Assembly (NCBI GenBank): GCA_003231795.1
Contig: QIJI01000476.1
Location: 1-6,523 of the forward strand
Direction: 5' to 3'
DNA from: Gammaproteobacteria bacterium
GTDB lineage: Bacteria > Pseudomonadota > Gammaproteobacteria > GCA-001735895
Length of the DNA stretch: 6,523 nt
Under the pieces are notes generated by a model. The model was given only the letters and a program-made list of their open reading frames with translations, did not search any database and was not told where the DNA came from. A program made the position numbers and the translations under genes. How positions within the stretch are numbered: the stretch's first letter is position 1; the number at the start of each line of letters is the position of its first letter. This document shows positions 1-6,064 of this stretch, piece after piece.

Positions 1-53
1 GTATATTAGCTTTTCCTATGTAATCGCCATCAGCCCAAAATCTTGAAACAGCA
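1..53 (+). other. short leader upstream of the GNAT gene
   Basis: No gene is recognisable in this edge fragment. The GNAT reading frame is closed by TAA at 21-23, so the acetyltransferase cannot start further upstream than about base 24, and the only ATG in that space is at 54. An ATG directly followed by that TAA (18-23) is a minimal start-stop and probably accidental. I see no strong Shine-Dalgarno sequence before base 54 and no clear promoter pair. Whether the first bases are the tail of another gene cannot be told from here. Confidence 0.4.
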
Positions 54-542
54 ATGATTCGTAATCTGCTCGAAAGTGACGCTGAAGCCGTACTGAATAT
101 CTATCGCCAGGGACTGGCTACCGGCGAAGCTTCTTTCGAAACTGCCCCGCCCGACTGGGAAGCATGGAAAAAGAAGTACCTTCCGTTTTGTCGTCTGGTC
201 TGGGGTCACCACGAACAGGTTCTCGGCTGGGCGACGCTGGCGCCGGTTTCAGCCAGGGACTGTTATCGTGGCGTCGCGGAAGTCAGCATCTATGTCGCAA
301 GCGGGCATTGCGGCCAGGGCATCGGTAACAAGTTGATGCGCAGGTTGATCGAGGAATCCGAAGAGAATGGGGTCTGGACATTATACTCGTCCATATTTCC
401 CGAGAACCAGGCTACGCGTCAACTGCATTTGCGTAATGGATTCAGAGAAGTAGGGATTCGCGAACGTATCGCGCAACAAAATGGACGCTGGCGAGACACC
501 TTACTTCTGGAGCGGCGCTCCATTTTAACCGGGAAAGATTAA
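54..542 (+). CDS. GNAT-family N-acetyltransferase, phosphinothricin acetyltransferase-like
   Basis: This is a 162-residue cytosolic enzyme expected to transfer an acetyl group from acetyl-CoA to an amine of a small molecule. The N-terminal IRNLLESDAEAVLNIYRQGL and the following ASFETAPPDWEAW (about residues 26-38) are typical of the Pat/Bar/MnaT branch. So are AEVSIYV (75-81) and the C-terminal NGRWRDTLLLERRS (143-156). The acetyl-CoA pyrophosphate loop is at 86-91 (CGQGIG). It keeps both key glycines, but Cys86 sits where Arg or Gln is usual. Length is normal for the family, and the start is the only ATG after the in-frame stop at 21-23. Characterised relatives acetylate phosphinothricin, methionine sulfoximine or methionine sulfone, but the family is broad, so the substrate here is unknown and a detoxification role is only inference. 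The gene ends inside the end of the opposing c-di-GMP gene. Confidence 0.9.
   Translation: MIRNLLESDAEAVLNIYRQGLATGEASFETAPPDWEAWKKKYLPFCRLVWGHHEQVLGWATLAPVSARDCYRGVAEVSIYVASGHCGQGIGNKLMRRLIEESEENGVWTLYSSIFPENQATRQLHLRNGFREVGIRERIAQQNGRWRDTLLLERRSILTGKD
539..542. other. self-complementary TTAA giving stop codons to two convergent genes
   Basis: The tetramer TTAA reads TAA on the plus strand at 540-542, ending the acetyltransferase. It also reads TAA on the minus strand at 541-539, ending the GGDEF/EAL protein. The two coding regions therefore overlap tail to tail by four bases with no room for a terminator between them. Each transcript must run into the antisense of the other gene unless it ends inside coding sequence. 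Confidence 0.95.
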
Positions 543-2857
543 TTGATCTGCGTCTCGGGGATCGACAAATGACTCATTTCATTGCCCAGTTGGTCCAGTG
601 GCAACAGGTCGCCGAAATAATAACCCTGGGCAAAGTCCAGCCCCGTCTGCTTCAGTAATCGAAGCAAAACTTCACTGTCGACATTTTCGGCGACCGTCTT
701 GATATCCAGTAAATGCGCCATTGCATTAATCGATTCGATCATGGATCGATTGAGCTCATCGTCCACCATATCGCGGATTAAATTTCCGTCAATTTTAATA
801 AAATCCATCCTCAGATTTCTGAGTGCCGAAAAGCTGGCCAAACTGCTGCCAAAATTATCCAGCGCAAAACTGCAACCGGCGAAGCGCATTGCGTTAACCA
901 GGCGAGTCGCGCCGGCAAGATTGTGGTTGAGCGCAGCCTCGGATATTTCAAAGCAAATCTGTTCGGGTTTGATCACGGATTTTTCAAACATCGACAATAT
1001 GTAATCGACAAGCGTGCCATCAGCAAGGCTCGGGGGCGACAGGTTCAAACTCAAAATCAGATCGGGGTTTTGCATAAATAGATGGGTATAGGTACTAAAA
1101 ACCTGATCGATGACCCAGCGATCGATTTGTGGCATTAATCCGAATCGCGCCGCTGCCGGCAGGAAAGCACCTGGAGTCACTATTTTTCCGCTGTCATCGA
1201 TCATTCGCAGCAATATCTCGGCGCGCGAATGATTCGGGCTTTCGCGTGGGTCCAGCGCGACGATGGGTTGATGCAGCAATACAAAGCTCTGTGCTGCCAG
1301 TGCATCGTGTATATCCTGGCGCTGCAGTTTCTGACCTGCCTGATCGATCAATTCAGCATCGTCCTGGCTATGTATGTACGCCCGCCCGCGCCCCTGATCT
1401 TTGGCCACGTAACAAGCCTGGTCAGCATCATGCATTAACTGCGTGCACGAACTTGATTCCGCTACTATCGGTACAATCCCGATACTTACCCCTACCTGAT
1501 AAGTTTTTTGATCCCAGACAAAACGATATTCCCTGATCGCCTCGATCAGCATGTCGGCTACTTTCCTGGCCTTGCCTAGCGGGCAGTTTTCCAGCAGCAC
1601 ACTGAACTCATCTCCACCGAGGCGTCCGAGCGTGTCCCGGCCTCGTAGTTGCCCTGCGAGCAGCGACGAAATTTGTTTCAGCAGCTCGTCACCGGCTGCA
1701 TGACCCGCGCTATCGTTAACAATTTTAAATTGATCCAGATCGAGAAACAGCAAAGCATGGGTATTCTCAAAGTCTTTCGCAGAGAGTAATGCTTTTTCCA
1801 GCCGCTCTTCAAATTCGAACCGATTGACCAGACCGGTCAAAGGATCATGAGTAGCCTGATGCACCATCATTTTTTGCATACGTCTGGAATCGGTAACGTC
1901 CTTGAATACCAGTACCACCCCGGTACAGTTGCCCTTTGCATCAACCATCGGTGCCGCGGTACCCTGAATGGAGTATCGATCACCGTTTCTTGAAACTAAT
2001 ACATTATCTGTTTTCGGTGCGATGATGCGCTTTTCCCGCAGGCAACGAATCGCTGGATCGGGAATGACTTTGCCGCTTTGCTCGTCTTCGAGATGCAATA
2101 CGCCCTCCATCGACAAACCCATCGCCTGATGGAAACGCCAACCGGTTAACGCCTCGGCCACCGGATTCATATAGTCAATCGCACCTGATTTATCGGTAGT
2201 GATTACACCGTCCCCGATCGAATGCAAGGTAATCTGGGCACGTTCCTTTTCCATCAGGGTCTCGCCTAACGCAAGCTTGCGTTCAAGTTCGCTCGCGGCG
2301 CGTGTCGCAAAAAGCTTAAGCACATCGATATCACTACTGCGAGGATGCAAAGCCTCGCGATGCATCCCGGCCAGTAACCCGATCAAACGTCCGGACGAAT
2401 CCTGTAACTTGACTGCGAAGTATCCGCAGGCCGTGAAAGGCTGTTGCAAAAGTGTGGCCCTTGGAAACAACTGTGAAACCGAATTTTCCATATAACAGAA
2501 CACCCCTCCCTCACCCACGGGGCTGTGCAACAGCGAGATCGAATGATTCATGATATATCCGCCATCGCACCAGTAGGCCAGGCTGTGACAGGACTGCTGC
2601 GATTCATCGCTCAGGCTGGCGAGGAATACCGCATCCAGCGACAGAAAACGAGATAATTCTCGTACCAGTGCATAAAAGTAGGTTTCCCCGGTAGTACCGA
2701 CGGTGGATTCAATAAGCTGGTGCAGACGATTGTCGTTGGGATCTTGCTCAAGACTCTTTTTGCGAGCGCTGGACTGGGTCCAGAACCACACTAAACCAGC
2801 GCTTATCAGCGCGGATAACATGGCTATCAAAACGGCTATCAAAATGGCATCGACCAT
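539..2857 (-). CDS. membrane-anchored GAF-like/PAS/GGDEF/EAL cyclic-di-GMP signalling protein
   Basis: This 772-residue protein is predicted to make and/or break cyclic di-GMP at the inner membrane. Domains in order: one transmembrane helix (about 4-26) followed by a basic ARKK stretch; a GAF-like sensory region (about 45-195, weak); a PAS domain (about 205-325, with HSIGDGVITTD and NPVAEALTGW); GGDEF (about 333-495); and EAL (about 515-760). The GGDEF half looks active: metal-binding Asp373, Asn381, Asp390, an intact GGDEF signature at 414-418, and an RGRD inhibitory site at 405-408. In the EAL half the signature is EIL (Glu547), and Asn605, Glu637, Glu640, Asp667, Lys688, Glu724 and Gln744 are kept. 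Loop 6, however, reads DNFGSSLASF (667-676) instead of DDFG-type. Hydrolysis may thus be weak, with diguanylate cyclase output or a binding role dominating; this is inference. The ATG at 2857 places the TM helix at the N-terminus. A purine-rich AAGGA lies about 16 bases upstream, further than ideal. Confidence 0.93.
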   Translation of the reverse strand: MVDAILIAVLIAMLSALISAGLVWFWTQSSARKKSLEQDPNDNRLHQLIESTVGTTGETYFYALVRELSRFLSLDAVFLASLSDESQQSCHSLAYWCDGGYIMNHSISLLHSPVGEGGVFCYMENSVSQLFPRATLLQQPFTACGYFAVKLQDSSGRLIGLLAGMHREALHPRSSDIDVLKLFATRAASELERKLALGETLMEKERAQITLHSIGDGVITTDKSGAIDYMNPVAEALTGWRFHQAMGLSMEGVLHLEDEQSGKVIPDPAIRCLREKRIIAPKTDNVLVSRNGDRYSIQGTAAPMVDAKGNCTGVVLVFKDVTDSRRMQKMMVHQATHDPLTGLVNRFEFEERLEKALLSAKDFENTHALLFLDLDQFKIVNDSAGHAAGDELLKQISSLLAGQLRGRDTLGRLGGDEFSVLLENCPLGKARKVADMLIEAIREYRFVWDQKTYQVGVSIGIVPIVAESSSCTQLMHDADQACYVAKDQGRGRAYIHSQDDAELIDQAGQKLQRQDIHDALAAQSFVLLHQPIVALDPRESPNHSRAEILLRMIDDSGKIVTPGAFLPAAARFGLMPQIDRWVIDQVFSTYTHLFMQNPDLILSLNLSPPSLADGTLVDYILSMFEKSVIKPEQICFEISEAALNHNLAGATRLVNAMRFAGCSFALDNFGSSLASFSALRNLRMDFIKIDGNLIRDMVDDELNRSMIESINAMAHLLDIKTVAENVDSEVLLRLLKQTGLDFAQGYYFGDLLPLDQLGNEMSHLSIPETQIN

Positions 2858-2931
2858 ACTACATTCTGGGCTGTCCTTAATTACTCAAGAAGTATAGGCA
2901 AATATTTTAGAAACCTCTGAACAATTCTTCC

Positions 2932-2946
2932 CCGGATCAAGTCCGG
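2932..2946. repeat. short hairpin, REP-like
   Basis: Arms CCGGA (2932-2936) and TCCGG (2942-2946) form a perfect five-base stem around the loop TCAAG. The sequence resembles the core of short palindromes (CCGGATCAAGTCCGG type) that I recall as common in intergenic DNA of many Proteobacteria. No T-run follows, so it is not a terminator. Confidence 0.5.
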
Positions 2947-2952
2947 AGCAAG

Positions 2953-2968
2953 CTCTGAATTATCAGAG
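2953..2968. repeat. hairpin with six-base stem
   Basis: Arms CTCTGA (2953-2958) and TCAGAG (2963-2968) are perfectly complementary around the four-base loop ATTA. The last G (2968) is also the first base of the next palindrome. CTCTGAA also occurs as a direct copy at 2915-2921, inside the left terminal repeat. Confidence 0.6.
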
Positions 2969-2983
2969 GCACAGGCCTGTGCC
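2968..2983. repeat. perfect 16-base palindrome
   Basis: GGCACAGGCCTGTGCC equals its own reverse complement with no central gap, the form expected of a dimeric protein-binding site or a cruciform-prone dyad. As RNA it would fold poorly at the tip. It lies roughly midway between the two divergent start codons, so an operator role for either or both genes is possible but unproven. Confidence 0.6.
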
Positions 2984-2984
2984 G

Positions 2985-2995
2985 CAGAAGTTCTG
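2985..2995. repeat. 11-base dyad CAGAAGTTCTG
   Basis: The five-base arms CAGAA and TTCTG flank a single central G. It begins one base after the 16-base palindrome and is the last of the four internal dyads of the 2900-3022 element. Confidence 0.4.
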
Positions 2996-3146
2996 AGTAA
3001 ACCAGAGTTTCCTTAAATTTTTGGGTAAATCTTGTCAATCTGGCGACTGAGAATGTCGAAGGGTTGATCGGCACTTTAATAACTTGCATCGTAATCTTGC
3101 TTTGCCTAATCTACTTCGACTTAATATTGCGGATTCTGAAACCAGC

Positions 3147-4856
3147 ATGAGTACAAAAAAACCTGCCTCCAGACCCAGTACGCGTCAATATTCATCCCAG
3201 GTCGTCGATGGCGTCGAGCGCGCTCCCAGCCGGTCGATGTTGCGTGCGGTCGGATTCGACGACGCCGATTTCAAACGGCCGCAAATCGGTATCGCGTCTA
3301 CCTGGAGCATGGTAACGCCATGCAATATGCACATCGACAAACTCGCTCTGAAGGCCGCCGAAGGTGCCAACGCAGCCAACGCCAAGGCCATTATTTTTAA
3401 TACCATCACCATTTCCGACGGTATTTCGATGGGCACCGAAGGGATGAAGTATTCGCTCGTTTCGCGTGAAGTTATCGCCGACTCTATTGAAGCGGTCACG
3501 GGTTGCCAGGGGTTCGATGCACTGGTCACTATTGGTGGATGCGACAAGAACATGCCCGCCTGCATGATGGGAATGGCACGCCTCAATCGCCCATCGGTGT
3601 TCGTTTATGGCGGGACCATCATGCCCGGATGCCACAAAAACACGAATACCGATGTGGTGTCGGTTTTTGAAGCCGTCGGAGCCCAGGCGCAAAACAAAAT
3701 CAGCAAGAAAGAACTCAAACAAATTGAATGCACCGCCATTCCGGGACCCGGTTCCTGTGGTGGCATGTACACCGCCAATACCATGGCTTGCGCAATCGAA
3801 GCGATGGGAATGAGCTTGCCCAACAGTTCCGCGCAGGCGGCTATTTCGAAAGACAAGATCGAGGACTGTATTGAAGCCGGCAAGACAGCCATGCGCCTGC
3901 TCAAGGCCAATATTCGTCCCAGCGATATCATGACCCGAAAAGCTTTCGAAAATGCGGTAACCGTGGTTATCGCCCTCGGAGGATCGACCAATGCGGTGCT
4001 GCATTTACTCGCAATCGCGTCTTCGATCGGAGTCAAACTCAAACTGGATGACTTCACCCGCATCGGTAAACGCGTACCGGTGTTGTGCGACCTGCGTCCG
4101 AGTGGCAAGGCGATGATGACTGATTTAATCGAGATCGGTGGTATTCAGCCATTAATGAAAATGCTGCTCGATGCCGGATTACTGCATGGCGATTGTCTCA
4201 CCGTAACCGGCAAAACACTGGCGCAAAATCTGGCAAAGGTAAAACCTTATCCGGAAAGCCAGGATATTGTTCATGCGCTCAGCAATCCGATCAAAAAAGA
4301 CAGTCACCTGGTGATTTTGCGCGGAAATCTGGCACCACACGGTTCTGTCGCCAAAATATCCGGTAAAGAAGGTCTCAAATTCACCGGCAAGGCGCGCGTC
4401 TTTGCATCCGAAGAACTGGCGCTCAAAAAAATACTCGACGGCACCATTAAAAAGGGCGATGTCATCGTGGTACGTTACGAAGGGCCGATAGGAGGCCCCG
4501 GCATGCGTGAAATGTTGTCGCCGACTTCGGCCATCATGGGTAAGGGGCTGGGCAAGGATGTCGCCTTTCTCACCGATGGACGATTTTCCGGAGGATCACA
4601 TGGTTTCGTGGTGGGTCACGTCACCCCCGAAGCCGCCGTCGGCGGGCCGATTGCGCTACTCAAGAATGGTGACGTTATTACCATCGATGCCGAAAAGCGT
4701 GAGGTTAATGTCAAACTGAGTGCGACCGAACTGAAAAAACGCGCCAGGGCATGGAAGCCTCCCAAACCTCGATATAAACGCGGTGTACTGGCTAAATATG
4801 CGCGCCTGGTGAGTTCGGCATCTGAAGGTGCGGTCACCGACCTGCCACAGGACTGA
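3147..4856 (+). CDS. ilvD: dihydroxy-acid dehydratase
   Basis: This 569-residue cytosolic Fe-S enzyme converts 2,3-dihydroxy-3-isovalerate and 2,3-dihydroxy-3-methylvalerate to the 2-oxo acids that become valine, leucine and isoleucine. Iron-sulfur ligands are expected at Cys59 (TPCNMH), Cys132 (GGCDKNMPAC) and Cys204 (GPGSCGGMYTANTM). SDGISMGTEGMKYSLVSRE follows the usual metal-binding Asp91, and TDGRFSGGSHG (477-487) carries the expected catalytic Ser481. RGVLAKYARLVSSASEGAV closes the C-terminus. Length and motifs fit the compact, roughly 560-residue class rather than the longer E. coli type. I chose ATG 3147 because homologous sequence begins shortly after it. The frame stays open back to TGA 3048-3050 and could begin at TTG 3084, adding 21 Leu-rich residues in AT-richer codons. 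No strong ribosome binding site precedes either start. No other ilv gene is in view; argE follows 11 bases downstream. Confidence 0.96.
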   Translation: MSTKKPASRPSTRQYSSQVVDGVERAPSRSMLRAVGFDDADFKRPQIGIASTWSMVTPCNMHIDKLALKAAEGANAANAKAIIFNTITISDGISMGTEGMKYSLVSREVIADSIEAVTGCQGFDALVTIGGCDKNMPACMMGMARLNRPSVFVYGGTIMPGCHKNTNTDVVSVFEAVGAQAQNKISKKELKQIECTAIPGPGSCGGMYTANTMACAIEAMGMSLPNSSAQAAISKDKIEDCIEAGKTAMRLLKANIRPSDIMTRKAFENAVTVVIALGGSTNAVLHLLAIASSIGVKLKLDDFTRIGKRVPVLCDLRPSGKAMMTDLIEIGGIQPLMKMLLDAGLLHGDCLTVTGKTLAQNLAKVKPYPESQDIVHALSNPIKKDSHLVILRGNLAPHGSVAKISGKEGLKFTGKARVFASEELALKKILDGTIKKGDVIVVRYEGPIGGPGMREMLSPTSAIMGKGLGKDVAFLTDGRFSGGSHGFVVGHVTPEAAVGGPIALLKNGDVITIDAEKREVNVKLSATELKKRARAWKPPKPRYKRGVLAKYARLVSSASEGAVTDLPQD

Positions 4857-4867
4857 GCTCGAATATC

Positions 4868-6016
4868 ATGGCCCAGCCTCTACCTGAAACATCTGAAATG
4901 ATTGCCCAGTTGATCGCAACGCCTTCGGTCAGTTGCGCCCAGGCCGAGCTCGACATGAGCAATCGTGCGGTGATCGATCTACTCGCAGGATGGTGTGAAA
5001 GCCTCGGTTTCGAGATCGAGGTTCAGGCCATCGATGCACGCAAGTCGAATTTGATTGCCCGCGCCGGTAGCGGAAGTGACGGTCTGGTATTATCGGGGCA
5101 TACCGATACTGTGCCCTGCAACCCGACGCTGTGGTCGTCAGATCCTTACCAGGCCACGCGCAAGGATAATCGAATTTACGGTCTCGGTAGCTGCGACATG
5201 AAAAGTTTCCTCGCTTTAGCGTTAAATGCCAGTAGCGGCTTCGATTTCGACAAGTTCAAGCGTCCACTCACGCTGGTGGCTACTGCGGACGAGGAATCCA
5301 CCATGAGCGGTGCGCGACTGATTGCAGACAATGGACGCAAGCTCGGGCGTTTCTGTGTCATTGGCGAACCTACTAACCTGTCCCCGATCCGTCAGCACAA
5401 GGGCACCTTGTCCATGTCACTGGAATATGTCGGCCAGTCAGGGCACGCCAGCGACCCCTCACTCGGTAATAATGCACTCGACGGCATGCATCAGTTCATG
5501 ACTGCTCTGTATCAGTATCGCGACCAGATCCAGCAACGATATAACGACCCGGCTTTTACCATTCCAACGCCGACGATGAATTTGGGACATATCCATGGTG
5601 GGGATAATTCGAATCGAATTTGCGGCGCCTGCACCTTACTCATCGATATCCGCTTTTTGCCGGCCATGTCGCTCGAATCGCTACAATCAGATATCAGCCA
5701 ACTGGCAGAGAAAGTGGCCGATGCCCGTGGGCTCAAGATGAATTTTAAGGTTCTGGGCGAAGGATTGCCGCCGATGAATACCGACGAAGCCAGTGAAATT
5801 GCACAATACCTGACTCACCTGACCGGTAAAAAAAGCGCCAGCGTGGCATTTGGCACCGAGGCCCCTTATTTCAACTCGATGCAAACCGAAACCATTGTCA
5901 TCGGGCCGGGCTCGATCAACCAGGCCCATCAACCCGATGAATTTCTGCCGCTAGCGCAAATCGATCCGACCATCAAAATGCTGCAGGACCTGATCGAGCG
6001 TTTCTGCCGGCAATAA
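4868..6016 (+). CDS. argE: acetylornithine deacetylase (M20 metallopeptidase family)
   Basis: This 382-residue cytosolic enzyme hydrolyses N-acetylornithine to ornithine and acetate in the linear arginine pathway. All di-zinc site residues expected from E. coli ArgE are visible: His78 and Asp80 in LSGHTDTVP, bridging Asp110 in GSCDMKS, general base Glu142 and ligand Glu143 in ADEES, Glu167 in IGEPT, and His354 in NQAHQPDEF. The dimerisation or lid region contains GQSGHASDPSLGNNALDGM, and FGTEAPYF (328-335) is characteristic of ArgE within the M20 family. Length matches the family. The ATG lies 11 bases after the ilvD stop with no strong Shine-Dalgarno sequence, so co-transcription and possibly translational coupling with ilvD are likely. 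A related M20 deacetylase such as succinyl-diaminopimelate desuccinylase is less likely given these motifs. No other arg gene is present in the window. Confidence 0.94.
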   Translation: MAQPLPETSEMIAQLIATPSVSCAQAELDMSNRAVIDLLAGWCESLGFEIEVQAIDARKSNLIARAGSGSDGLVLSGHTDTVPCNPTLWSSDPYQATRKDNRIYGLGSCDMKSFLALALNASSGFDFDKFKRPLTLVATADEESTMSGARLIADNGRKLGRFCVIGEPTNLSPIRQHKGTLSMSLEYVGQSGHASDPSLGNNALDGMHQFMTALYQYRDQIQQRYNDPAFTIPTPTMNLGHIHGGDNSNRICGACTLLIDIRFLPAMSLESLQSDISQLAEKVADARGLKMNFKVLGEGLPPMNTDEASEIAQYLTHLTGKKSASVAFGTEAPYFNSMQTETIVIGPGSINQAHQPDEFLPLAQIDPTIKMLQDLIERFCRQ

Positions 6017-6064
6017 AATTTTCGCGACTCCTGTCAAATACCTGAAGAAACAACGACAGGAATA
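6017..6064. terminator. possible weak terminator hairpin between convergent genes
   Basis: The seven-base arms TCCTGTC (6029-6035) and GACAGGA (6055-6061) are perfectly complementary but enclose a 19-base loop. Read on the minus strand, the hairpin is followed after several bases by AAAATTTTA. Read on the plus strand, no T-run follows. Its place between the convergent argE and SGNH hydrolase genes suits a transcription stop, but the long loop and weak T-tract make this a poor intrinsic terminator. Confidence 0.3.

Larger units (their letters stand above)
2900..3022. repeat. 123-base inverted-repeat element (MITE-like or structured regulatory region)
   Basis: Bases 2900-2919 and 3003-3022 are reverse complements at 16 of 20 positions without gaps. 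The inner five (CTCTG against CAGAG) are perfect and the outer half is AT-rich. Between them lie four further dyads (2932-2946, 2953-2968, 2968-2983, 2985-2995) that almost touch. The arrangement resembles a short non-autonomous repeat or a multibranched RNA fold. The AT-rich outer arms raise the odds of chance pairing. I see no clear target-site duplication. Other copies in the genome would settle the nature of the element. Confidence 0.45.
2858..3146. promoter_or_regulatory. divergent intergenic region between the c-di-GMP gene and ilvD
   Basis: Both neighbouring genes read outward, so this 289-base region must hold the promoters of both, and hairpins in it cannot be their terminators. On the minus strand a TATACT hexamer (2896-2891) resembles a -10 box 33 bases before the c-di-GMP start codon, but I see no good -35 at normal spacing. 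On the plus strand TTTAAT (3075-3080) and TTGTCA (3032-3037) each resemble half of a sigma-70 promoter but are not paired correctly. A weak pair, TTGCAT (3084-3089) and TAATCT (3107-3112) with a 17-base spacer, matches consensus at only three positions in each box. The middle (2900-3022) is filled with inverted repeats listed separately. Confidence 0.5.

Noticed and set aside
1129..1536. 135-residue plus-strand open frame inside the GGDEF/EAL gene
   Set aside because: It is antisense to the EAL and GGDEF coding sequence, Arg/Pro-rich and without homology that I can recognise.
2991..3022. Attenuator-type terminator before ilvD (hairpin then AAATTTTT)
   Set aside because: The nearest stem (TTCTG/CAGAG) is short, AT-rich bases separate it from the T-run, and no leader peptide with its own stop codon was found upstream.
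3084..3112. TTGCAT-17-TAATCT as an ilvD promoter
   Set aside because: Spacing is ideal, but each hexamer matches the sigma-70 consensus at only three of six positions, which is common by chance, so it is not listed as a promoter.
3192..4004. 270-residue open frame on the minus strand inside ilvD
   Set aside because: It lies wholly antisense to a strongly conserved enzyme. Its translation is His/Gly/Asn-rich with no recognisable motif, as expected of a shadow frame.
3605..4108. 167-residue minus-strand open frame inside ilvD
   Set aside because: It is another antisense shadow of the dehydratase. No domain or motif is visible and it overlaps the other shadow frame.
5687..5932. 81-residue minus-strand open frame inside argE
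   Set aside because: It is a shadow of the argE C-terminal coding region, which carries the catalytic motifs in the other strand.
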